From: Trifolium pratense
Taxonomy: Eukaryota; Streptophyta; Magnoliopsida; Fabales; Fabaceae
DNA length: 64,000 bases
NCBI RefSeq assembly: GCF_020283565.1
Contig: NC_060059.1
Span: forward strand, 47,016,572 to 47,080,571
Reading direction: 5' to 3'
This document shows positions 50,545 through 60,895 of the stretch, one piece after another. Position 1 is the stretch's first letter, and every line of letters begins with the position of its first letter. Position numbers and translations under genes: made by a program. The notes below the pieces were generated by a model. That model was not told the origin of the DNA, did no database searches, and worked only from the letters and a program-made list of their open reading frames with translations.

Positions 50545-51318
50545 CATTGGTTCAACCAAGACCGTTGGAACCTTTCAAGATTATCAGCAGGTTGAGTTAA
50601 TCATGAATGAATTTTTTTTCCAGGCAATTGGTTGCATCAGATGGAATCTCTCCTGGTGTATTAAGGGAATACGGGTGGAGTATTAGTGCTAGTACTCCTC
50701 ACAATTACCATTTAGAACAAGCTTTAGGTTCAAATGATTCCTTGCGTTCCAAGCTACCAAATTTCGACTTTCCAATGTCCAACGATCGCTCTAAATCTGT
50801 GGTTGTTGGAAAGTGGTATATTGCCCTTTTATGTTTGTGAAGGAAAGAATGAAATTAAAAAAGCGGATGAAGATGTCAATGTTTTATGAGCTAACACTTG
50901 TGCAACGATGGGAGAAGATAGTTTCAAAAGAAAATGAAAACAATAAAGAGAATAATGTACTTGTAGATGTTGCTATTCAAGCAAAAGTTGCTGAGGTTGC
51001 AGGAAGGAAAGCTGTTTTGGATGAAAATAGATCGGTTGGTGGAGTTTTGTAGTTTAAGAGTGTTGAAAATGTGTGGGAGAAGAGACTAGTGTTGGATTGA
51101 GGTTGGAAGTTGTTAAAGCAATGAAATGGGAACAAGAAATATTTGGACGGATTGCTGCAACTGGAAGACCAGTGAGAGTAACAAAAGTTGAAGATAAATG
51201 GAAGAAATTGAGTTGTTATGTGTTGGTTGAAAGTTTTGTATTGGAGAGAATGGATGGAAGATTGGTGCTTTCTTATGATTTCAGACACTTACATCAAGCT
51301 ATGAGCAAATTGGAATAG
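50545..51318 (+). pseudogene. DUF1262 protein pseudogene, copy B
   Basis: This copy reaches the family's normal C-terminus (VLSYDFRHLHQAMSKLE, TAG at 51316-51318), which copy A lacks. Lesions: a small indel near 50620-50630; 2 extra bases at about 50818 (KWYIALLCL instead of KWYCPFMFV); a TAG at 51050 where copy A has TGG; and an insertion just after it. The first half of the protein is missing here too. Copies A and B share no identified lesion except truncation, so each decayed after the duplication. Confidence 0.85.
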
Positions 51319-51764
51319 CTATTCTATGGAGCAAATGGGAGTATATCTGATCTATGAAAACAAGATACTATGGAAATCCACATGTTGCTTTTCTATGCTA
51401 TCTATATTATATATTTTCTATATCTATCTCTATTTAGATAAACTTTAATCTTGTTATGTATGGTCTTAATTTATTAACAGTTGTGAGTGCTAATTAATAG
51501 GTATAACCGTATAAACAGAACTTACCATCTGACGTACCCCAACTCTTCTGATTGTTGCCAACTTATGTGATTTTAGCAATGAAACTATGCATTTTCCATC
51601 TATTCTGTTTGATGATATAAAGTTGTTATACTTAACAGAAATACTCAGATGAAAATAGTTAATTAAGGTCAACTAGGCCACATATTTCTTATCTTTGTAA
51701 AAAAAAAAAACAGTTGAGTTCTTATAGATAGAAGTTCAGCTCATACTATTTCAGTTTGGTTCAC
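51319..51764. other. Flank downstream of the DUF1262 copies
   Basis: The first 150 bp probably derive from the DUF1262 3' UTR. The rest has no supported feature apart from an A-run at 51698-51709. Confidence 0.45.
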
Positions 51765-52330
51765 AAAAGAAAAGATTAGCTATTCTCCCCTCACACTGTC
51801 TGTTATAGATTGCCCATAATGTGTGCTTGAGTCAATCCTCCTGCTTAACACTTGTGCAGGTCTATTCACTTACACTCTTGTTCCATCATCGTTTATACTT
51901 AACACTTGTGCAGGTCCATTCACTAACACTTGGACAACGATGACCCGGACCACAACGAATGCACCTTCCCTCCTCCCTTCGTTTCTTGAACCAGCTTTTC
52001 TTGTCTCCTGGTTTAGCTCTGCTGCCATTGATCTCAAAACCACCTCCTCCATTTGAAATTGGTGTGCTGTTGTATTCCCCAGAAGCAGCAACATGCATGT
52101 GCCACAGAACACCTCCTCCTCCTTGATAACAAAAGTTATATTCGAGCCATGAAGATAATTCTTGAAGTCTAGAAGTAATTCTTTTATTTCACATCCAGTA
52201 AACTTTCTTTAGTTTGTTTCATGTCAGCCTTCAACTTAGTCAGCAACTTCTCTTGGTCCTAAACTTCTTTCTTTAACAATCTCTTAAGACTCTTTCACCA
52301 GGCGCAGTAAATATCTTGCCTAACAGATGA
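51765..52330 (-). pseudogene. Deleted gypsy gag remnant, relative of 45480-46850
   Basis: Several blocks match the intron remnant in the same order: GATTAGCTATTCTCCCCTCA, TGTGTGCTTGAGTCAATCCT, ACGATGACCCGGACCA (zinc-knuckle region), CCAGAAGCAGCAACATGC, and GTCAGCCTTCAACTTAGTCA. The gag core between them is deleted. TTAACACTTGTGCAGGTC is duplicated locally (about 51845 and 51900). Confidence 0.75.
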
Positions 52331-52864
52331 CATAGACAACAACCCGGGATCAAAGAACGTGTATCCTGTGTCGGCCAGCCCCGACATTCCTGTGGCCTTA
52401 ATGGCTGGCTGGTTCCCACCACTTAATCCTATGTATGTCAACAGCAAACTTAAACAACTTCCCCCCATTGCTAACTACTTCAATCAACTCACGATCCAAC
52501 AAAAACCAAAAAACATAACTGAATCAACCATTGATTCAGGAACAGAGGAGTTCACTTTCTGGAAAGCGAACATCTAATACATAGTTCGCATCCAGAGAGT
52601 GAAACGCACCTGTCGCAAAAAAAGGCAGAAAAATGAATGAAACGTTCAAATAGGGGCTTACCTTATGTCAATCTTCACTTCTTTCCCGGGAATCCTTAGT
52701 TGGACAATGTTTTTCACGTTTTAGGGTATTTAGTGATTTCTTTTTAAGGGTTTTTCATTTTTTTAACTTGCAGAAATGGGGAGAAGAAGGTGGGGAACGC
52801 GAGTGAGAAACGGTAGAAACGCGAAAAAAACAAGTCTATTAAAAAAGATGTGCAGGTTCCGTAA
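52331..52864 (+). other. Unassigned stretch with one coding-like frame
   Basis: The frame at 52359-52577 (72 codons, ending EEFTFWKANI) has even codon use and higher G/C than its surroundings. It includes VALMAGWFPPLNPMYVNS. I recognise no family, and it may be a fragment of a broken gene or of the adjacent retroelement. The part from 52600 to 52864 is AT-rich and ends at the MULE-2 target duplication tttttaata (52865-52873). Confidence 0.3.
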
Positions 52865-52873
52865 TTTTTAATA

Positions 52874-53010
52874 CAGAAATGCTATAGGGACACAAAGACC
52901 AAACAAATATACAACACAAAGGGGTATATTTGTCAATTTGCTCATCAACCACACGTGTGGCCTTCTTTTTCAGATTTTATATTTTAATTTTTTTTCTTCT
53001 CCCTCACACC
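52874..53010 (+). repeat. MULE-2 left TIR
   Basis: It pairs with 63515-63655 in inverted orientation. The first 14 bases match exactly, followed by an imperfect but recognisable arm. Confidence 0.75.
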
Positions 53011-55661
53011 ACCAAAACACATGTGAAATTCCTAATCTCAACCCAAAACACAGTTCAATCTCCTCCACCGCCGTTCTCTGATTTCACCTTCATTCAACCT
53101 TCTCCTCAGATTCGTTCAACCTTCAGCTTCAATCTTCAAAATCCAGGTTCAATTTCTCATTTGTTTATTGTTAAATTTTTTAGGTTTTTGAAATTTCAGT
53201 ATGATTTTGAAATTTAGTAATTAGGTTTTTAAAATTTCAATCTTCTTTCAACTTTCTTTCAAGCTTTCAATGTTTAAAATTTGTATATCAAAATGAATAT
53301 GAAGTTAATGTTTGAAATCAAGTTTTCACCGATATTTAAGCGTGTAAACATGACTCTGAGTTTTGTGTTTGTTATTGGTGTAATTCCCCTATGTGTAATG
53401 GTTCAATAATATACTTTTATGTAACATGTGGAATTGGTTTATGATAAAATGTGAAATCATGACATCTAATGAGACGTATTCATCACAAAACTTGGAAGAA
53501 CTCTTTTTAGATGATAACACACATATCCTTTTGAAAAGAGTTATAATAGATTATGATCCAAAAAGTTTAACCATGATTTGTGTTTTGGGATCCTAGTTGT
53601 CAAAAGATAAAGGGTGTCTTTTTTTAAGTTCCTTTGTTGGAAGATTGAGCATGCAATTCTAAAGTTTTTTATGACTTATTAATGAGTTCTTACGAAGTAT
53701 GAGAGCTTACATGTTAATTCCCTTTATTTCTTGTACTGTAATAACAATTTCCATTTTGTAGGTTTTGTAGGTTCTTCTACTGCCGGAAGTGAGTCAACCA
53801 GTTTGACGTTACACAAGTTCCTTGATAAGCATAGCTTATTGTTTTGCAGAAGTCTTTTCAAAGCTTTATAAATTTAAATCATGAAAGATAAGGTAATAAC
53901 TATGACTTACAATTAATTTCGAATGTCATCAATCTAAACTTGTTGGGAGCATAGGCTCTAGTAATTGGTATTTTGACTTTGAAAACCTTAATAAAATAAC
54001 TGATGTCAATTACTACTCAGTTGAAAGGTCAAACTTACGGCACAACAAGGATAATGTAAGGACTGATTAGCTTATGTGAGGTTTCTTAGAAATCTATCTG
54101 ATGATCACTTTTAGCCTAAATTTGCCTTACAATTTATACAATTAATTTAACATGGTTTCTATTTTTTCCTTCAAAGTTCAAATATTACAACTTACCACTA
54201 AATCTGATAGAAGCAAAGTTTTAAGCTAGAGGAAAACTATATCTCAGTTCCAGCTCTTCTATTTATACCAAATTATATCTTATGTATGAACAACATATAA
54301 ACCATGAACTACATTACTTCTGTTAGAAATAGCTGTACTGATGCTGTATTACACTTGACTTTTCATTTTCCTCTCTCTGCATTTAAATGTTGGTTTTAAA
54401 GTATATTGTTTATGTGAAATTTTTACAAAGTTTGTGCAATGTCTATGGTGAAACATGTAAAATATTTATTCTAATAATTCACTTTGTTGTTACCTAACAA
54501 ATTGTTATTGCTGATTGGGTTTCCAGAAAATAAATAAACTGTATGAATGTGTTTGAAAGTATTTCAACTGAATAAGTGAATGTGAATATGTAACAGTAAC
54601 TGGTGATTAATTTTACTCAATTGTGTAAAAAACGTGATGTCAACTGATATTGTTTATTCTTCAACTTCGCGTTTTAAATTGTGAAAAACTATGATTGAAT
54701 GACTATGCAAAATTGTTTTTATTTTCTTTTAAATTTTGTGTGCTGCAATGATAATGGTTTGAAGTAATTGACATGATATATAATTGCTATTTTCTTGGAT
54801 TGTGAGGATCTGTTGTGGAGTTGAAGTTGGTCTGATTCATACCACAATCATAGTTCAGTACTAAGTGGATTTTTTTTATTCTTCCCATCTTGTATGTGGA
54901 CTATATTTGTGAGGGTTGGGTGTGGAGTATATATTGGTGATGGTATATGGCTTAAAGGTTAGGCTACATGAACTAAATCTGTTGTTTGTGGGTGTCTTAT
55001 CGCTTGGATTTTCCTGCTGGTGGTTTTGTTTTGTTTTGTTTGTTTCTAGGTGTCCGGTGTGTCATGATTAGAATTGGAGTACTCGTAGTAATGTGTTAGA
55101 TACCATAAGCTAATTTATAGTGTACTCAGTGTGAGGATTAAAGTGTGTAAATCAGAGGGGAGCTTCAATTTAAGTTGTATAGTACTGTTATAGGTGTCTT
55201 GGTATGAAAAATGTGTTTTGTTTTTAAGGATTTTGAGTTTCTAGCTAGATGACTAGTGTATCTTCTGGGTTTGTTTTGGTACCCTTTTTTAGCCTGACCT
55301 TGGTTTTGGATTTCTGAGATGCAATGCTGCCTATTTTTTCTCTATGCAGTTGTGATTCTGTTTTGAGCATTTGTTTTTTGCTGGTGGTTTTCAGGCATGT
55401 TTGGTTGATCTGTTTCTATGCTTGGAGCCTTTCATCAGTTGTATTTTTTGGCCTGCATCTATCCGCTATTAAGACAGCCGATTACAAACAACAGTTGCTT
55501 GTCAAAATAAAACAATTGCCGCAAGCTAAACATGGAAATATAGATATGGATCCAACAGATTTGAATGAACGAAATCCTTCTATTGGTAATACTACTCATG
55601 GAAGTAATGCAAATGATGGTACACATGTTGATGAGTATATTGATGATTTTTGAATGTAGAA
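53011..55661 (+). other. MULE-2 left flank, transcript-like with a possible terminal exon
   Basis: Inside the TIR lies a C/T-rich leader (53030-53150; TTCAATCTCCTCCACCGCCG) that resembles a 5' UTR, then AT-rich, intron-like sequence to about 55300. A frame at about 55470-55653 gives KTADYKQQLLVKIKQLPQ and NIDMDPTDLNERNPSIGNTT, and ends in an acidic tail (HVDEYIDDF) with TGA. The composition looks coding-like and could be the end of a captured or ancestral transposon gene. I do not recognise it. Confidence 0.35.
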
Positions 55662-57066
55662 CATAAAGAATTATTTAAAGTACGATATGTAGGCACCTTA
55701 AAGTTATTAAAACCGTTAACATTTTGGATGTATTGATGACTTTGATATTATGTAATGTGAGATACTTATGTTTATGATGGAAAAAGCTGATGTTTGCAAA
55801 CAAATATCTAGTTTGGGATGAATTTTTTAAATTATTCAAGGAATTAAATTTGTGCAAAAATTATTAAAAAATAGAAATTAAAAAGAAATAGAAATATTTT
55901 AAAATGAAATAGAAATTGGGACGGAATATAAAGAATCTGTCGCCAAATTGGGAAGGAATTTAAAACATTTGTCGCAATATTGGGACGGAATGAAATAATG
56001 TGTTTAATCAAATAGTTCACAATCTAGACGTGGGGGTTATGTGTAGAATTTGTAGATGACCGGTGAGTTGGGGTACAAATTTGGTTAACTAGCTTAAAAT
56101 CTCGAAATTTGAAAAAATCATTCACCTTTAACTTTGTTTTAACTTTATCATCTACAAACAATAAGAAGTGTGTCCCGTGTACAATTTCACTCTTGAACAA
56201 ATAGTGATATTCCTTGAAATTATTCACAATCTAGATGTGGGGAGTTGTGTGTAGATAACGGAGGAGTTGGGCTACAACTTTGGTTAACCGGATTAAAATC
56301 TTCCAAATTTGAAAAAAAAAATTCACCTTTAACTTTATTTTAACTTCATCTATAAACAATCAGAAATGTGTCTCGTGTACAATTACACTCTTGAACAAAT
56401 AATGATATTCCTTGAAATTATTCACAATCTAGATGTGGGGAGTTTTGTGTAGATAACGGGGGAGTTGGGCTACAACTTTGGTTAACCGGATTAAAATCTT
56501 CCAAATTTGAAAAAAAAAAATCACTTTTAACTTTATTTTAACTTTATCATCTATAAACAATCAGAAATGTGTCTCGTGTACAATATCACTCTTGAACAAA
56601 TATTGATATTCCTTGAAATTATTCATAGTCTAGATGTGGGGAGTTGTGTGTAGATAACAGGGGAGTTGGGCTACAACTTTGGTTAACTTGATTAAAATCT
56701 TCAAAATTTGAAAAGAAAAAAAAAACATTCACCTTTAACTTTATTTTAACTTTATCATCTACAAACAATCAGAAATGTGTCTCGTGTACAATTTCACTCT
56801 TGAACAAATATTGATATTCCTTGAAATTATTCATAGTCTAGATGTGGAGAGTTGTGTGTAGATAACGGAGGAGTTGGGCTACAACTTTGGTTAACTGGAT
56901 TAAAATCTTCAAAAATAATCAGAAGTGTGTCTCATGTACAATCTCACTTGTGAACAAATAGTGAGATTCTTTTAAATTATTAAAAATATCAATGTGGGGA
57001 GTTATGTGTAGATAATTGGGAACAAATTTGGTTAACAAACTTAAAACCTTCCAAACATGATAAAAC
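55662..57066 (-). repeat. Left arm of the MULE-2 palindrome
   Basis: A unique outer part (55662-56020, with CAAATTGGGAAGGAATTTAA) is followed by about six tandem units of roughly 200 bp. Each carries TCTAGATGTGGGGAGTTGTG, GGGCTACAACTTTGGTTAAC, CCTTTAACTTTATTTTAAC and GTGTCTCGTGTACAAT. The whole arm recurs in reverse complement on the right; frames at 55675-55857 and 56024-56227 reappear almost unchanged at 60269-60451 and 59899-60102. Confidence 0.92.
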
Positions 57067-57439
57067 AATTATTTGCAAATAACTCCCCTCATCTAGATTG
57101 TGAATAATTTTAAGGAATATCACTATTTGTTCAAGAGTAAAATTGTACACGAGACACATTTCTGATTGTTTGTAGATGATAAAGTTAAAATAAAGTTAAA
57201 GGTGAATGTTAACCAAAGTTGTAGCCCAACTCCCCCGTTATCTACACTCAACTCCCCACATCTAGACTGTGAATAATTTCAAGGAATATCACTATTTGTT
57301 CAAGAGTGGAATTGTACACGAGACACATTTCTGATTGTTTATAATTGATAAAGTTAAAATAAAGTTAAAGGTGATTTTTTTTTCAAATTTGGAAGATTTT
57401 AATCCGGTTAACCAAAGTTGTAGCCCAACTCCTCCGTTA

Positions 57440-58469
57440 TCTACACACAACTCCCCACATCTAGATTGTGAATAATTTCAAGGAATATCACTATTTGTTC
57501 AAGAGTGAAATTATACACGAGACACATTTCTGATTGTTTATAGATGATAAAGTTAAAATAAAGTTAAAAGTGATTTTTTTTTTTCAAATTTGGAAGATTT
57601 TAATCCGGTTAACCAAAGTTGTAGCCCAACTCCCCCGTTATCTACACAAAACTCCCCACATCTTGACTGTGAATAATTTCAAGGAATATCACTATTTGTT
57701 CAAGAGTGGAATTATACACGAGACACATTTCTGATTGTTTATGATAAAGTTAAAATAAAGTTAAAGGTGATTTTTTTTTCAAATTTGGAAGATTTTAATC
57801 CGGTTAACCAAAGTTGTAGCCCAACTCCCCCGTTATCTACACACAACTCCCCACATCTAGATTGTGAATAATTTCAAGGAATATCATTATTTGTTCAAGA
57901 GTGTAATTGTACACGAGACACATTTCTGATTGTTTATAATTGATAAAGTTAAAATAAAGTTAAAAGTGATTTTTTTTTTCAAATTTGGAAGATTTTAATC
58001 CGGTTAACCAAAGTTGTAGCCCAACTCCTCCGTTATCTACACACAACTCCCCACATCTAGATTGTGAATAATTTCAAGGAATATCACTATTTGTTCAAGA
58101 GTGAAATTATACACGAGACACATTTCTGATTGTTTATAGATGATAAAGTTAAAATAAAGTTAAAAGTGATTTTTTTTTTTCAAATTTGGAAGATTTTAAT
58201 CCGGTTAACCAAAGTTGTAGCCCAACTCCCCCGTTATCTACACAAAACTCCCCACATCTTGACTGTGAATAATTTCAAGGAATATCACTATTTGTTCAAG
58301 AGTGGAATTATACACGAGACACATTTCTGATTGTTTATGATAAAGTTAAAATAAAGTTAAAGGTGATTTTTTTTTTTCAAATTTGGAAGATTTTAATCCG
58401 GTTAACCAAAGTTGTAGCCCAACTCCCCCGTTATCTACACACAACTCCCCACATCTAGATTGTGAATAA
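57440..58469 (+). repeat. Higher-order repeat of three units, period 596 bp
   Basis: The frame at 57534-57734 recurs without change at 58130-58330, 596 bp apart, and flanking differences (for example CACATCTTGACTGTG in the third unit) recur at the same spacing. A three-unit block was therefore duplicated recently. Confidence 0.85.
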
Positions 58470-59708
58470 TCTTTTATATTATAAGCTTGTATACACAAGC
58501 AAACTCTAAACCCTAATTTGTTTTCCCTGTTTTCCCTCCATTTTATCTTGCAATTTTTATTAAAAAATAATACAATTTTGTCTTGACTAGGATTCAAACC
58601 CACAACCCTTCAATGCAAGACAATATTTCCAACCATTATGGCAAGTATACCAATTGTGATTAAAATTATGTGCAATAATTGATAAGCACCATCAATTTTA
58701 AAAGTATATCATATCAAAATTATTGTTGACTATATTATTCATCACGAAATATTTTTATGTCTTTCCTGATCAATGATTTTTTTTTCTACCGGATCATAAA
58801 TTTAGAGAATAATTATCATGTGAGATTTGGAAAGTTATTATCACGTGTAATTTGGAAAGTTATTATCAAACTCAATTCTACTAAATCAATTTTTTTTGCA
58901 ATACAACCAAACACAACCATAGTCATGTCACTAATCACATTCATTATTTTGTTTTTAATATTGCAGATTTAATATTAACCGATGATCAATTGATATAATA
59001 TGCACTAGCAGACCAATTGTGATTTAAATTATGTCCACAAAGTGTTAAGCTCCATCAACTTTCATAGAAAAGATTTCATACGACAATTAAGCACCATCAA
59101 TTTTCATTGCACAATTTAAACAATTAAAAACCGATAATCTCTTATATTATAAGCTTGCTAACATAAGCTAACCCTAAACCAAATTTTTTTCCCCTCATTT
59201 TCTCTTTCTTTTTATTGCAGCTTTATATTAAAAATATACAGATTTGTCATCGAACCTGCATCTCTTACTTACAATAAAACCTTTCAACCGCTAAAACATG
59301 TGCTTCAATTATGAAAGAATTTAGGAATCCTAATATGTTAACCCTGTTTTCAATAAATTTGAACGGCGGAATTAATCACAATTTTTATTTATTTATGGAT
59401 GTCTACTTAAGTTTATGTTCTTGATTATGTCTTTAATTTTTTTTTTTTAACCTTTAATTATCATCAATTTTTTAACCTTTAGTTATCAGCAATTTTTTTT
59501 AATAAGTAAACAAAACGATGGGGTTCAAAAATTATTTAAAAAATATATAAAATATAAAATAAGCACATAAACAAATATAGAATAATTAGTCCATGAAATT
59601 CCCTATACTACTCTTATTGAAAATGCTATTAGAATTTTTGTATTTTATTTTTTATTGTTACATATTACACCTAATTAGACCCATGCACCGCATGGGTCAA
59701 AGTTCTAG
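58470..59708 (+). mobile_element. Helitron (Helitron-2) in the MULE-2 right arm
   Basis: It begins TCTTTTATATTATAAGCTTG after an A and ends in CTAG (59705-59708) before a T. The hairpin ACCCATGC-ACC-GCATGGGT (59679-59697) lies 7 bp before CTAG. Joining the flanks restores the repeat unit (GTGAATAA plus TTTCAAGGAATATC), so there is no target duplication. A second 5'-like start (TCTCTTATATTATAAGCTTG followed by AACCCTAAACC) occurs inside at 59138. No Rep/helicase is visible. Confidence 0.9.
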
Positions 59709-60462
59709 TTTCAAGGAATATCATTATTTGTTCAAGAGTGTAATTGTACACGAGACACATTTCTGATTGTTTATAGATGAAGTTAAAATAAAGTTAAAGG
59801 TGAATTTTTTTTTTCAAATTTGGAAGATTTTAATCCGGTTAACCAAAGTTGTAGCCCAACTCCTCCGTTATCTACACACAACTCCCCACATCTAGATTGT
59901 GAATAATTTCAAGGAATATCACTATTTGTTCAAGAGTGAAATTGTACACGGGACACACTTCTTATTGTTTGTAGATGATAAAGTTAAAACAAAGTTAAAG
60001 GTGAATGATTTTTTCAAATTTCGAGATTTTAAGCTAGTTAACCAAATTTGTACCCCAACTCCCCGGTCATCTACAAATTCTACACATAACCCCCACATCT
60101 AGATTGTGAACTATTTGATTAAACACATTATTTCATTCCGTCCCAATATTGCGACAAATGTTTTAAATTCCGTCCCAATTTGGCGACATATTCTTTATAT
60201 TCCGTCCCAATTTCTATTTCATTTTAAAATATTTCTATTTCTTTTTAATTTCTATTTTTTAATAATTTTTGCACAAATTTAATTCCTTGAATAATTTAAA
60301 AAATTCATCCCAAACTAGATATTTGTTTGCAAACATCAACTTTTTCCATCATAAACATAAGTATCTCACATTACATAATATCAAAGTCATCAATACATCC
60401 AAAATGTTAACGGTTTTAATAACTTTAAGGTGCCTACATATCGTACTTTAAATAATTCCTTA

Positions 60463-60895
60463 AACTTTTATAACAAACTTGAGAAACTTGAGGAACAAAT
60501 CAACCTAGTAAATCTTTTGTTGACAGCTGGAAAACGCGATGTCAGCTCACAAGATATTCTTCAACAAACTCTTCACTCCCAAAAATATTTCTTTGAGAAA
60601 ATATTTTCTCCAAAAAAAGATTTCTTCAACTAAAAGATTTGATGCAAAAATATTGAAACATATTTTTGTAACAAATAAAACAAATCGCCTTTTAAACAAC
60701 TTGTAGTGGAAGGCGTGTTTAGCTTGCTGGATGAGCACGAACTTATTTGTAAATCAAATCTTCACAAGATATAAAAACAGAGTATAACGCGTTCTGCTTC
60801 AGGAGACACATGTTGTACAAACATGCTACGACATCTTGGTCCAATAGTTGGTTGTTGTTGTTTTTGCAAAATTGTAGCCAACACTCAAAACCCAA
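60463..60895 (-). mobile_element. Probable SIRE-type LTR fragment
   Basis: The right end reads TTTGCAAAATTGTAGCCAAC then ACTCAAAACCCAACA, close to the end of the Copia-B LTRs (TTTGCAAAATGTAGCCAAC and ATCCAACA). Upstream shares the style (CTTCACAAGATAT, GATTTG-rich) but not the full sequence. It seems to be a truncated LTR from a related family. I see no clear target duplication. Confidence 0.4.

Larger units (their letters stand above)
49176..51318 (+). repeat. Tandem duplication of about 1.2 kb carrying DUF1262 fragments
   Basis: The leader at 49180-49375 recurs at about 50354-50550 and is followed in both places by a DUF1262 fragment. A shorter piece of the leader (AATATAATAGCACAAGTT to GAGTAGTTTGATTG) occurs a third time at 50098-50146, where it replaces the end of the first copy. 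Confidence 0.88.
57067..60462 (+). repeat. Right arm of the MULE-2 palindrome
   Basis: This is the reverse complement of the left arm with about ten units, spaced near 200 bp (CCCACATCTAGA-type starts at about 57103, 57256, 57456, 57654, 57851, 58051, 58252, 58450, 59887 and 60091). It is interrupted by Helitron-2. Net of that insertion the arm is about 2.16 kb, longer than the left arm, so units were gained on this side. The turning point at about 57066 (CAATTATTTGCAAATAACTC) has only a short unpaired centre. Confidence 0.92.

Noticed and set aside
57534..58330. Two identical 66-codon frames suggesting a repeated gene
   Set aside because: They are the same tandem unit in a higher-order repeat, with many T/A runs and no start context. 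Sequence identity comes from recent amplification.
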